Shown: piece after piece, positions 48,048-59,695 of the stretch | How positions within the stretch are numbered: the first letter of the stretch is position 1 | Layout: the number at the start of each line of letters is the position of its first letter | Assembly (NCBI GenBank): GCA_900239685.1 | Contig: OENT01000589.1 | Span: forward strand, 30,814 to 94,813 | Reading direction: 5' to 3' | Length of the DNA: 64,000 nucleotides | DNA from: Rotaria macrura | Lineage: Eukaryota; Rotifera; Eurotatoria; Philodinida; Philodinidae | Made by a program: the position numbers and the translations under genes | Notes under the pieces: generated by a model | What the model was told of the DNA's origin: nothing | The model's database searches: none | The model's input: only the letters and a program-made list of their open reading frames with translations

Positions 48048-48659
48048 CGAGGGAACCACCTGAAGTGATTCAAAACTTTGGAGCTGATATTTTGCCGATA
48101 CGTGGACTCCAATGGTACTAGAAAAAGAACAAAATGGCAATGGCCCATGGGCTTTCGCTTCTCGAGTTATGGTAATTTTACTGCGTTTACCGCCGAGGAT
48201 ACGATATTTACCGAAAAATCAAATTATGGAGTTTCCAACTGAATTTTTGCCCACGTGCATGTTTTGTGATCCGTATCTGAGCCCGAAATTTTCAGCTAAT
48301 ACGAAAGCACCATTGTCGAGATATTTCAATCTCACGACAGGATTACCATGTTGCATGCATACAAAAAGAATCGACGTTTCTTGAAAACTTATTATTTCAA
48401 GAACAATGGTTTCATTTTGGCTAAAAATTTCAGGGTAATATAAGGATCACAAGACCTGCGTGTGCGCATAATTTCAGGTCGAAACTCCATAGTTTGATTT
48501 TTCGGTGAATATCGTATCCTCGGCGGTAAACGCAGTAAAATTACCATAAATCGAAAAGGAAGGCCCATGGACCATTGCAATTTTGCGATTACCATTGAAC
48601 TCTACGTATCGGCAAAATATCAGCTCCAAAGCTTTGAATCACTTCAGGCGGTTCCCTCG
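48048..48659. mobile_element. Harbinger-like foldback element, TSD TTA
   Basis: The arms 48048 to about 48336 and about 48400 to 48659 are inverted copies with roughly 80-85% agreement over about 260 bp and a short centre. The ends read CGAGGGAACC and GGTTCCCTCG, and TTA lies on both sides (48045-48047 and 48660-48662). A 3-bp TTA/TAA duplication is the habit of PIF/Harbinger elements. It has no transposase; the short frames inside are by-products of the arms. Confidence 0.72.
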
Positions 48660-49188
48660 TTAGATAGTTATATATTTTGGACAAATGAATGTCTCACTGA
48701 GAATAAATTCATTTTGTCTTTAAGTTTTCGGGAAATTTTGCACCAGTAAGATTTAATTATTAATAAAATTTCAACATACCCTTCGTTAGTATGATTTTTC
48801 AAAATCAGCATTATAGGCTGGAAATTCAGTATTATACTAACAATTCGGTAACATTAGACTAGATGCTCAAACTAAGCTAAGTTCCTTAGGAATTTAAAAT
48901 AAGTGGATGCTGAGCTACTAGTACGAATATTTCGATCTGCTATCAACAAGAATCTGTGACTTATAAAAATGAGTAGTGATTACTTTTTTTTTGCATTTAA
49001 AATGACAAAAAATAGTTCGATTCCAAAGTAGTGGAACCCTAATGACATTGCTAAAGGATCTTGAAGTCAAAGTATATTGAGGGTGAATCAGGAAAATGTG
49101 CTGTGCTAATTGTTTTGAAATAATCTAATGATTGTTTTTAAATAGAATTATTTTACATATTGATCAAGAATCGCAGACTAAAAAGGAT

Positions 49189-50572
49189 ATGCTATATCTA
49201 ACAAAAAATTTAAATCAGCATAATAATTCGACAAAGATGGCTGATCGCATTGCTCACATCACGGATAGCAAACTGACACCAATAGATTTGTGGCCAAATG
49301 TAAACGGCGTAATGGCCACAAGGGAGTCTCGTATGGAAGTCGTAGCATGGATAGCTGTCTGTAAATTTTATTGTACCCTCGCAGGTGGGTTTGTTCGTGA
49401 CTGGATCGTAGGTAATGATCGAGCAAGGCCTCCTTCATCAGATTCACCAACACACTGGGTCAAATTTAACAAAACGAATGATACTCCCTCCCTTAACAAG
49501 GCACTAATCCCTTACGATCTGGACTGTATTCTCCCACTGGATCGCTATTTTGACATAGAAAGATTTCGGGATGAAGTTCACCAATTCCAAATAGAGACGA
49601 CACTGTTTCGTTCGCATGCTCATTATAAATTACTACTCGATCAAACTGCACCAAATGGTCCTTTTACAATGGATCTTGTCGAACCCTACAATACGCTCAG
49701 ATTTCCAATACCTGATTTGGATGTTAATTGTCTTTGTGTCAAACGTGATCAATCCATAAGAATCAATGAAGATATAGACCAAACTGATCTAAAGTTTTCA
49801 ATCAATATGGTGCAAACTATAGAAAATATACAACGCAAGCAATTCAAAGTCCTAGTTTCGATAGATAAACATGTTTCCAAACGTATTGCTAAGATGGTAG
49901 CGCGTGGGTGGAAACAGATAGGTGACCCCCTTTCCTACATAACAAGTCGAATGAGGCTCAAGTTTGAAGTGAATGTTTTACCTCATAATTCAGCCGAGTA
50001 CGTAAAAATCGAAAATGAATTTCAAGAAATCTCTGGTTTCGAAATTATCAAAATCGAAAAAATGCACAACTCAGACGTTGAGCTTATTTATGAATCAGTG
50101 AAAAAATTAATTGGTGATCAATGTCCCTGTAATAACCCGAATGAGCGACTATTGTTTCACGGCACACAACTAGGAAAAGTGCACAAGATTATTGAGGAAG
50201 GCTTTGATTATGCTTTGTTCAAAACGAATCGATTCTTTGGTAGGTTTTCCATGCTTTCGACAAATATCTTTTTCTAGTACCTTTCTGGGTAATGGCGCTT
50301 ACTTTGCCCATAATCCATGCAAGTCACATGAACACACATTGACTACCAATCACACAAACGTGCATATCATACTCTGCTGCAAAGTATTATTGGGGCTAGA
50401 GATGGTTATGAACACCGCTAACGAAACCTTGTGCTCACCACCTCGCAATTATCACTCTGTTAGAGGCTGTGTTTCTCAGCTCCCAGAGTATGTGGTGTAT
50501 CGTTTTACTCAAATTCTTCCAGTTCTGAAAGTTACATACCGAACTTATCCTTACATCAGGAGCCGGTTGTGA
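49189..50572 (+). CDS. Nucleotidyltransferase-fold plus PARP catalytic domain protein
   Basis: The N-terminal half has AGGFVRDWIVG followed by YDLDCILP and, later, MDLVEP. This is the GG-x-VRD plus D-x-D arrangement of Pol-beta/poly(A)-polymerase-type nucleotidyltransferases. The C-terminal half is a PARP catalytic domain: the EYVKIENEF helix, then RLLFHGTQ (His), NGAYFAHN (Tyr) and LPEYVVY (Glu), so the H-Y-E triad is complete. The frame changes at 50244-50277. This fits a very short 34-bp GT-AG intron (AG|GTTTTC...TTCTAG|T) that joins FFG to STFLGNGAYF. A one-base frameshift is the alternative. The first ATG in frame is 49189; a second, before ADRIAHITD, is at 49237. AATAAA lies at 50776. 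The retained Glu suggests polymer-forming rather than mono-ADP-ribosylating activity, but that is inference. The fusion with a nucleotidyltransferase fold is unusual. Confidence 0.82.
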
Positions 50573-53371
50573 AGACCAAAATTGCTTCGGCCGATCAGTA
50601 TTTATCGTATATTAGCTTACCAACTTCATCAATGATCGATAAATAGTGCTGAACTCACCCATTACTTTCCCTTATTTCGTAAAGTACATCATAAAATGAA
50701 TTTTGACTCATTAGTTTTCTCATTTAATATTTTGCAATCCATTATCAGCAATAATAGTTAAATGATTTCTAATTGAATAAAATGGATGTAGTTGTGGGGG
50801 TATGAGTACGAGTACGATAGTTTTCTAGCTGCAGTTGGTGTCTATATCCTCTATTCGTCTGTATTTACATTGCATCCCTACCCATGCCCACACGAGCAAC
50901 CGCATCCAAATATTAAGTGCAGTGTAGAATCATTGCTTTCAAACTTCTACACATGCTCGTCGGTTTCCAATATTTCACAGAAATTTAAGGGAGGTCGATT
51001 TTAATGCGAGTCTTTTCTTGGTGTTTGTACTGAAATATTTTCTTGCATGTATTCTGAACCGTACTTTTACATCTCACTACACCTATTACTTTTGGCACTG
51101 TATCAATGAAGCTGCCACCAAAACCATTCAATCGGTGAATATTTTCTCATTCATCGATAAAGCAAAGAGAAACTATAGTTTTCTTCGCTGAATGTCTTGT
51201 TCTTGTCAATCAATTCATGCGATTGAGAATCAATCCTATGCACTTTGTTTGAAAACGCGCAACGAATTGTTAATCCATCCATTGCATAAATATTAAACAT
51301 TGAATAATCACTTGAGTATTCATTGATTAGGTAAACCTGCATATTCTTCTGTTTGGCAAGAAATCGTTAAAAGTAAATTCACAAAAAGCTCTATTACCGT
51401 CCTTGCATATCACTGTCATTAATTTATAATGAAATTACGCCTTCTCGTATAATTGGCTTAGGACAACTGTATGGACAGTGGGAGGTGTGAGTTCGAGTCC
51501 GATAGAGGCCTTTTTTCCATTCTTTTACGGGTATAATCCGATTCAATGAATCACTATAGCGCTTAGATGCTCGAGGAAAACTTATTCACTCCCTTAATGC
51601 AGCAGTTCTTGAGTATCAAACAAGTGTCTCCCTTTCAAACTCCGAACAGGGCTTCGAACATTTTATACCTGCGGTCGGAGGTATGGGACTGTGTATGGGT
51701 GTGAATGCAGTTGCTTTGGCGTGAATGCAGGCGTGTGTGTGGAGTTCTATCCATTATACCTGAAAGCGTGACATTAGTGAACACAATATCCACTCCATTG
51801 CATGCGCAAGCCGTAACTAGCACTACGACACCCACACCCTACATTTAAAAAAAATGTCACAAAACTGACAGTTGCCAATGTGAATGAATTTTTAATCTAA
51901 CACCAGCAACTAAATCGATGGATAGAGAATGTAACTTCAATGAATCAAAAAATTTTGTACTTCCATTTATTTCATATAAGAATGAAAGGCATTCGTTATT
52001 GTTTAATTTTCGGTCTTATCGACCATCGTTGGAACGTAATTTTGCTGATGTTAGATTAAGAATTCACTTATGATAAAATGTTCCATGTTAAATTATTTGT
52101 ATGAGTTACCAATCTCATATATATGGGCAACATCATTGTATCAAGTATTATGTGCATTTGCTGTCAATGCTAGTTTTTAAATCAATATAGATACAAATGA
52201 GTTCAAACTGTATCTGCAAATATAACTCTTACAGTCAGATCGGTGATGAGTAAGAGCTTTTATTCGATGCTAGTACTATATTTTAAGTAACACATGTTGA
52301 ATACTTGAACGCATTGAATATGATATTTCTTCTATTGAGAGTATCGTGTGAGTGGGGGGGGGGGTTGGAAAGATGCCCGAACTAAACCCATGTACCCACG
52401 TGGAAACTTTATTTTCTGCTTTTAAGTTGCCGGGAATTCGGAAAAAATCTCGGTGACTTCCTGAGGTAAGTGAACTAGGGTCAGGTGGATTGAGTTTTCC
52501 ATCTCCTCATTTATTAGGAGATTAATAATTATCAGTAGATGCCATCGTCTCAATCAATATAACATATTACTCTGATAAAGCGCATCTTTGCAGATGTAGG
52601 TTGAGGTAAAAAATTGTTTATATCTAACACTCACATACATATCCATGGTAGCTTTCATCATCAATCGAGGAATATCTTAAATTCTGATTCTGTTCATGGC
52701 TGGCTTTTTTTATTTCAGTCTTCGATTTTCACTAAAACCATTCGTATACAAAGGTTAGTTAGTGTAGTTCTCCTATCACCTGCTAAACTTCATATAAAAA
52801 CAATTCAGCAGTTAATTCAAAGCCGAAGAGAAAACTAGAGGTGGTATCAACATCAAAAGCATTAAGCTCATGGTACAAGAGAAATTTACTCAGAACTTTA
52901 CTTAACATAAATAATGCGATTGACCTAAATGACGATCATAATTGTAAATCAGCATGGAAATAATTCAATCGGATACTTGGCAGGTGCAAAACCTATTGCT
53001 TTCTATTTTAAAATTAACATGGTTTCGCTCGTTGTTGAAGTTTTTCAATGCTATTGAAAATGCGAGTCACTGATATGCAAATCTATGCTAGCGAAACTTT
53101 TATTTAACTAACTTCGTTAATGAAAATGAAAACACAAAAAAACATGGATATCCAATAAAAAAATATCTAGAAGTTTTTGTTTATATATCCTAATAATTAG
53201 TATATTTTAGAAGTTTATCGAGTTTATTGACACATTATAACCGAAGATAATACCGAGAGTATTAGTTGAGTTCGATCGTTATTAAACATTGAGTTGAATT
53301 GACATGTTCTCTAGTTCATGCATTTTTCCTTGAAAATCTCTAACAACAAATTTTTCAGCTTCTTGCTTGAG
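50573..53371. other. Gene-poor stretch of about 2.8 kb
   Basis: Apart from the tRNA-like sequence at 51439-51510 and a ten-G run near 52354, no gene is recognised. Frames at 50792-51004 (+), 51151-51342 (-), 51635-51835 (-) and 52614-52838 (+) show no domain. GTGTG/GTGAATGCAG motifs repeat near 51685-51745. Confidence 0.4.
51439..51510 (+). pseudogene. tRNA-like sequence (tRNA pseudogene or SINE head)
   Basis: Seventy-two bases, the length of a tRNA, with a D-loop-like TATAATTGGCTTAGGA, a B-box-like GAGTTCGAGTCC placed at the correct T-loop position, and six T immediately after the end. Five of seven acceptor pairs hold. The anticodon arm does not fold with a seven-base loop (ACTGT and ACAGT leave only four bases), and the T-stem has mismatches. 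It is therefore best read as a decayed tRNA or a tRNA-derived repeat. Confidence 0.4.
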
Positions 53372-54081
53372 TCATAATTTATTTTTATGCCGTCTTATTA
53401 TTTTGCTTACAATCACCACAATAAAGAATATACCAACAAAGATCCCAATAATAACAAACCCCAAAATAATAAATATGAACGTAACAATACCAAATTCACC
53501 GCATCCATTAAGACAACTGCAATTCGAACATGTACAATAACATGAATTGCCAGAACAATCGGCACATGAACCTCCATAGGAAGCATTACCTTGCGTACAT
53601 CCGCAACCATATCCAATGAGACCAACGACACCCAAAAACGCAAAGAACAATATTAAACTACTCCCATAATAGATACCAAAAGAACTTATAGAATTTGTAT
53701 ATAAACTTTTAATCGTATTATTTCGTTTATCTGCAACTTGTAAAATAAATGCGATGCCAATAATGATTGATTTAACTAGCACAATAGTCAACGTAATGTC
53801 ACGAATCACTAACAAACGAAATTTCAATAATCTTTTTCTGTCCGCTACTTGATCATCGATCACAGCGGTTCAATCACATACTTAAATTGACATACGTTAC
53901 AGAATTTAAAAGCTCTACAGTCTATATTGGTTGCTCGCCAATTATCTAAACATTTTCTATGAACGTACTGTGATCCACCTTTGCATAAGCATGGGCGGAT
54001 AAGATCATTTGAATTCTCATCATCGAAACATATTCGACATAATTTTGAAGAACAGTCTGAGACTGTCGAATTTTCATCCAT
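53372..54081 (-). CDS. RING-CH (MARCH-type) membrane protein, one frameshift
   Basis: The N-terminal frame (54081 to 53860, 73 codons) is a compact RING-CH finger: C-x-x-C in LCRICF, CLCKGG, VHRKCLDNW (His then Cys), and FCNVCQFKY, giving the C4HC3 order of MARCH E3 ubiquitin ligases. It stops at EPL-TGA. The following frame, offset by one base at about 53863, continues naturally (DDQVADRKRLLKFRLLVIRD) into three or four hydrophobic segments. A Cys-rich loop with more than ten Cys lies between the second and last segments. The whole would be about 235 residues. A one-base deletion in the gene or the assembly explains the break, as no intron signals fit. By family it would ubiquitinate membrane proteins. 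The Cys-rich loop is not a usual MARCH feature. Confidence 0.75.
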
Positions 54082-56654
54082 TGAATATTTTATTTCAATT
54101 TATCTGAAATGTATAGAAATGCTTGACCATTCGAACATTGAAATCTCTATAAAATACTAATTGTAAATATGAATGTATCTAGTTTAACTCTCCGTGTTGA
54201 TATTTCAGTTTATTTCAAACCAAAGATTGGATAATAACAGTAGAATAGTGTTCTATACTAGTACTTCACACATGTCTTTTATGTGAATGTCGATATTTAT
54301 CCTTCATCTAAATTTTTATACATCCATATATATGTGCGTATTCAAGCGGAGCAAGAAGAAAAATTATCGGTCAACCCCATATCAAGAGAGAAAATGAATG
54401 CATAGCTTAGAACTTGTTTGTTTTATTTCTATTTTAATTTGTATCGATGGTGATCGACGTTTTTTTGATATATTTTGCACAAGAAAACGATGGATATTAT
54501 AGTGATTAGTTTATTTATTTTCGATATTGTTCTTACGTTTGATGAATGTTTACATATTGATGAAGAAATGTTTGGTGATGCTATATATGTAATATTCGAC
54601 TCGAGAAACAATTATTTTCTTCTGTTGATGTATTTTCTCGTGTAAATCCCACCTAATGAATGGCAATAGCCATTGCTAGTAGCGTACAATAGAGCGATGC
54701 GATATCTTCAGGCAGTTCATCGTATTTGAATGAGGAGATAAATCTGTTCGATCACGCAGATATCCATAGTAAGAAAAATTCAACGACGATATCTGGTTTC
54801 ATTTGTGATTTACATACATTCGTGGTTGCAGAAACATACAAGATACCTTAAGAGAAATAAATTCATTGAATATGGTGGTGCTGGAGAATTCACAATATAT
54901 GTATAAGAAATATGTAGTGTTTTTCTGTGAATGATCACTCTAATTATAAAAATTTGATCGATTTTAATGGTTAGGTGTAGATGTATCGATGCTTTTAAGA
55001 GATACAATCACACCAATCCTTCGCCTTTTAAGCAGTTTTTAGAACATGACACCGTAGATTTAGAAAACCCAGGTTATTCTGAGATCTCCAGTGAACCGTA
55101 TGCTGTTGTATGAATGAAATAATTACGATGCATACAACAAAGTTTTACAATCTAATACTAAGATTTGAAACTATAGATTCTAGAACATGCAACTGACATG
55201 AATGAAAACATTTTATTTCACACAACTAATTTGAATGTGATATTTGTAAGTATATGCTACCTATGCCGCGTTTTGCTGATTTCCTTAAATAAGAGTGTTG
55301 GTGGGGATAGTACTTTATTTTTGCTTTATTAGTAAATAAGTTAATAAAGTACCCATGTAAAAAAATTAGTCAAAAAATCAGATTAAATTCGATTTCGCAA
55401 AGAAAAATTGGTTTTAATCCTCAATACCAGATTAATTTCAATGAAATACTCAATTAAAACCGACTTTCATGTTTTCTAATCAATTCAAATCCGTTTTAAT
55501 CAGCATAACCCCCTAAATCATTTAAAAATCGCAACGATTCGAATTGATTTCGTAAAAATCGATTGAAACACATTGCATCCATGAAAATTTAAGTAACCGA
55601 TTAAAAATCAAATCTATTTTAATCGATTGTAGCAATAATCGGTTAAAATCCATTTAGTTCGCAAAAATTAAAATGACTAATTGCAAGAACATTTTGTTGA
55701 AGGCCGCCAGTAGATTAAATTGAAATAGTCCATGAAAATATAATCTGTCGTAGTCATTCTCATGAAATATATGCCAGGAAATAAATCGAAAGAGGGATTC
55801 TTTTTTTCTTTTTCTCAAACCATTGTACAAAGAACTTGTCTGGCTTTAAATACAATTAATAGCTGGTCATATGCTGTGTTAGGAACTCAAATAAATTTCG
55901 ATCAAAATTAGACAATCCAAAAGTAAGCATGAAATCTGTCGATAATTTCAAGTTATCAACTTGTTCTTTAGTTAATTCTTCACATGAAATTTGATCGCTA
56001 GGCTAGTATTCATTCAATTTTTATTGAAGCACCAAAAGTTGCAACAGAATTCCTTTTATTTATTAATCATTTCAGGAAATGTAACTGGTACAAAAATGGT
56101 GCAACATTGGGAAATTATTTAAAAATTAACAAAACCTAGATTTTGATAATGTTAAAACAAGTGAACCTACTCGAATTCTTGAGTAGAAATCCTTATTTTT
56201 CTCTGTGATCTAAATCATTTCTTAGTTTGATAAAGATTGGATAAAAATGATCTTACACATCAGTCATCGACTAACTTAGAATTTGGTGAATTTCAAAATA
56301 TTGGTTCGCTTTCTATAAGTATGTTTTTGATATGCTGTGGTTTTTATACGAGATATTTGTTTTGCAACTTAGCTTTCTTTGAAAATAATCAGTCCAAAAG
56401 TGGTCTAACAATTGTAAAACTTATTACTTTCTTTTGAACACCAACTGAATAAACAACGGTAGAAGTATCTTCGATGATCAATATGTGATCAATCAATAGA
56501 TATAAATGCAAACAATTTTCATTTTTACTTTATATCTTTTTCCCATTTTTTTATTCTGATATTGCAGATCGATCATCAAATATCCAAAAGATTGATACTC
56601 TTTCATTTTAATAAAATACATCCATGATGTTCAATGTCTATTTTTTTCTATTAA
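54082..56654. other. Gene-poor stretch with AATCGATT-type repeats
   Basis: No gene is recognised. At about 55370-55690, strings such as GATTAAAA, AATCGATTG and AACCGA recur in both orientations and may be a decayed foldback element without clear ends. Confidence 0.35.
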
Positions 56655-58353
56655 GACCCAGCCCCCACCAAAAATTTCATTTTTGCCTTAGAATATCCAA
56701 TCTTAACGAAAAACTTTCAGATTAGATGTATCTTGGGCTGGGCACTGGTTGGTGAAAATTTCTGCTTGAAATTTTGAGCCGTTTAAGAGGTAGCTTAAGA
56801 TTAAGGTTCAAAACATAAATCTTCGTGCGTCCCAGATTTCTCCGCCATTTTAAATGGTAGGAAATCCGAGCTGGTTTCAAAATATAGCCAAGACTTGGGG
56901 CAGCAACTTTAAAAAGTTCGAGTTTTTAATTTTTCTGTAGTTTGGGTTTCTAAAGAACTTCTACGTCATCATATGAAATTATTAGGGTGTAAGTTCTCAA
57001 ACATTTTCTCCTCATCTGACATCAATCATGAAATCAAGAAATCCGACTCTGTTAAGTTGTAGTGTCAGATCTCAGCTATGATTTAGAACAAGCCCGAGCT
57101 TTCTAGCTTGCAAAATGGTGAAAAAATCTGGGGCACACGAAAACGTAAAAACAAAAAATCTCATCGTGAGAAAACGCAAAATACTTTTTAGAAGTATATT
57201 CAATGACTTTTCATTCAGTAATAGTGTTTTCTATCATCTTAACTAATAAAAGACACTTTGAACACTTTATGGCTGAAGATATTACGACAAAAATTTATTA
57301 GCAGGTTCATCTAAATGACCTTAGAAATCAGAAATCAGGAAATGATATGTGGTTAATGAATGATATGGTGATAAAGTAACTATTATTTTTAAAATCTGAG
57401 ATAACGGTGATTATATTTCTATAATCAATCATCATCACCTGCTTTATATATAACAGTAATGTCATCATCAGATAGTTCTAATGCAATATGATTGAGTTCT
57501 AATGTAATATTGTTTACAATAGAATCAAGGTTTTCTTCATTTGGGGTATATGCAATTTCACCATCACTTTGAGTTGAAGCAGTACTTGCAGCAACTCTTG
57601 TTGTCGTTTTTTCACGTTTTAAATGCTTGTTTTTAGTTTGCGAAGTACAAGAGTTTCTCAAAACATCAAATCTACGAAGGGATTGAGTAGAGTAATAGTC
57701 CACAGACAAGAACTGTCTGTAAAAAGGTTATTCAATGCTTCATATCCTTCAGTATAAATGATAGTAGATAATCCCAATCCAATACGAAGAGTTGTTGATG
57801 AACAATAACGATGTTTTGTGCCCATGGCCCCCAATAATGAATGATAGGTCTCATTAGTATTTTGAGACCCACCACCCAAACCCTCATAATAGACCTTCTG
57901 CTTTTCTTTTTCTGACGAATATTTTCTTCGTTCATTTGTTTAAAATATTCGTATTACCTCTTTCTTTCGTATACTTCGAATTCTGTTTTTAGATCAAAGT
58001 AAACACGATGGAAACATAGAGAACGAACGTAAAAGAAAAATAAATAAATAAATATATATATATATATCTTGCGACGTGACAGAATCAAAGTCAAGATAAC
58101 ATTCTGTACAATAGAAAGAAATATATTTTAAAGTTACAAATTGGAATGCGCAAAACCTTTGAATTATGCGAAAGACGTCGTTTATCTTGAATAGAGGTTT
58201 TCAGAAAAACCTATGTAAAACCTTTAAAAATTCATCGTAAACAAAAGAAACTATAGTGCATTCGATAGAGGATTTTATGTTCTAGCACATGCGCTATTTT
58301 AAAAGAATCGATAAATATGACAAAAATCAACTTTTTTGGGTGGGGACTGGGTC
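56655..58353. mobile_element. TTAA-flanked DNA transposon (Kolobok-like)
   Basis: The left end GACCCAGCCCCCACCAAAAA and the reverse complement of the right end, GACCCAGTCCCCACCCAAAA, are terminal inverted repeats. TTAA stands on both outer sides (56651-56654 and 58354-58357). TTAA targets are used by Kolobok and piggyBac. The decayed transposase fragment inside is not piggyBac-like, so Kolobok is favoured. The length is 1,699 bp, with large non-coding margins. Confidence 0.75.
57425..57935 (-). pseudogene. Decayed transposase C-terminal region inside the TTAA element
   Basis: On the minus strand one frame reads GGGSQNTNETYHSLLGAMG, KHRYCSSTTLRIGLGLST, EGYEALNNLF. This resembles the conserved C-terminal block of a common animal transposase family (N-E-S-x-H-S-L-L-W, C-P-K-x-x-x-C, NeGy-aL). 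After a one-base frameshift near 57710 the next frame continues with VDYYSTQSLRRFDVLRNSC, a lysine-rich tail and an acidic end (LSDDDITVIYKAGDDD). The catalytic acidic residues that would lie further upstream are absent. Confidence 0.6.
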
Positions 58354-59695
58354 TTAAGTACTAGTGCTAAAATTCGAAACGGCTACCATCAACACTTTTC
58401 TTGCTAATACCAGAAACAGTCACTGACTTGTCTCTGGTTGTAACATATGGTGGAGTCGAAATGGTCAAATAAACCATAATAATCGTGATATATACTTTAT
58501 TTGTCGTCATATGTACCAACACTATAGTCATTTGTACCATGGTTGTAGCCGTTGATGCAAAATATTACAAACAAACTGACAGATACACGCAGGCGAAACA
58601 TCAGTTTCTAGACCCTAGCCTTCCAGTCCTGGGAAAATTAAGTAGTTTTTTCAGTGTGTTTACCTTGACCAAAAGTAAATTAAATGAACTATCCCTATAG
58701 TGAATGGCACACCTCCAATACTTGATTTGAACATGTAATCAAATGGTAGTGATTCATCGTTGGTAGCGCAATAAAACGAACTACATTTTCAGCCAGCTAC
58801 TAAAAATATACTTGACTCAGGATCTGTTTGGTAGATTTTGGTTTTAAATGGTAAACGTATCTTCACCAACAACAAAAAGAATACGCTTGAAGCCGGCTTA
58901 GCGTGTGCTTGACTCTGAGGTGTAGGTATCATCAGTGCTAGTTCCGATCGAAAAATTATCGCACCCTAACTTATAGATACATCCACTCATAAAAGCACAG
59001 ACATACCCTGTATTAGAATTTCACTAGATAATCTTTGCACTTTGGCAATGTTAGTTATAATGTATGAAAGAAACATACAATAATCAAGTAGTCACTAATC
59101 AGGAATAATTCCTACAAACAAGTCGGAGTTGGTTTTGTATCTTTGAATGGTACCAGTTCTCGTTTGAGAATTTGAAAGAAATGTGAGATATTCTATATGA
59201 TGAACGGTACTGTCAATGTGGGAATATTTATTACGATACAACAACATTTCGTTCTCAAAGTAAAGTCACGTCTTACTATCTGTCAGAAAAAGATATGTGA
59301 ATTCGCATAATAAGCAAACTTATTCATTTTATTGTATTTCGTTGGTTCTTTTTTCTCTGTAACATGTAGAGCTCTAATAAATTTTTATCTTAATAAAGAA
59401 TAATCAATTGATGAATATCAACAGTTCCGACCTACTGATTGAACTCGCATTTCATAGTAAGTCGGCCCGTCTTTCGGACTCGACAACCTCACTTAGTAGT
59501 GCAGAAGTCAATATGTTCCCCCGTGCAAGTTTCGCTAATGTTCCATTCCAGTATTTGCTCCTATTCTGAAGTAGTACAAAATTATGAAAACAACTGATTG
59601 CCTTTGGTTCTCATTGATTGTTTATGCGTGAGTGAAATAGAATTGAATTTTTTCCTACAAAGATTTTTGTGGGATAGTTCTTCAGACTGTTCATT
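58354..59695. other. Gene-free stretch
   Basis: A plus-strand frame of 71 codons (58485-58700) starts with a hydrophobic run but has no recognisable domain. The frame at 59598-59975 (+) is mostly the antisense of the ankyrin-ART gene. Confidence 0.4.

Noticed and set aside
48112-48749. Frames of 60-90 codons in the 48-kb foldback
   Set aside because: Mirror-image frames produced by the inverted arms; no protein-family motif.
51635-51835. 66-codon minus-strand frame with His/Thr-rich segment
   Set aside because: Arises from GTGTG/GTGAATG repeats; no supporting motif.
55300-55360. ACTTTATTTTTG / AATAAAGTACC resembling the TAGGGGTGGC MITE interior
   Set aside because: Lacks the TAGGGG ends and target duplication; the similarity is limited to AT-rich motifs.
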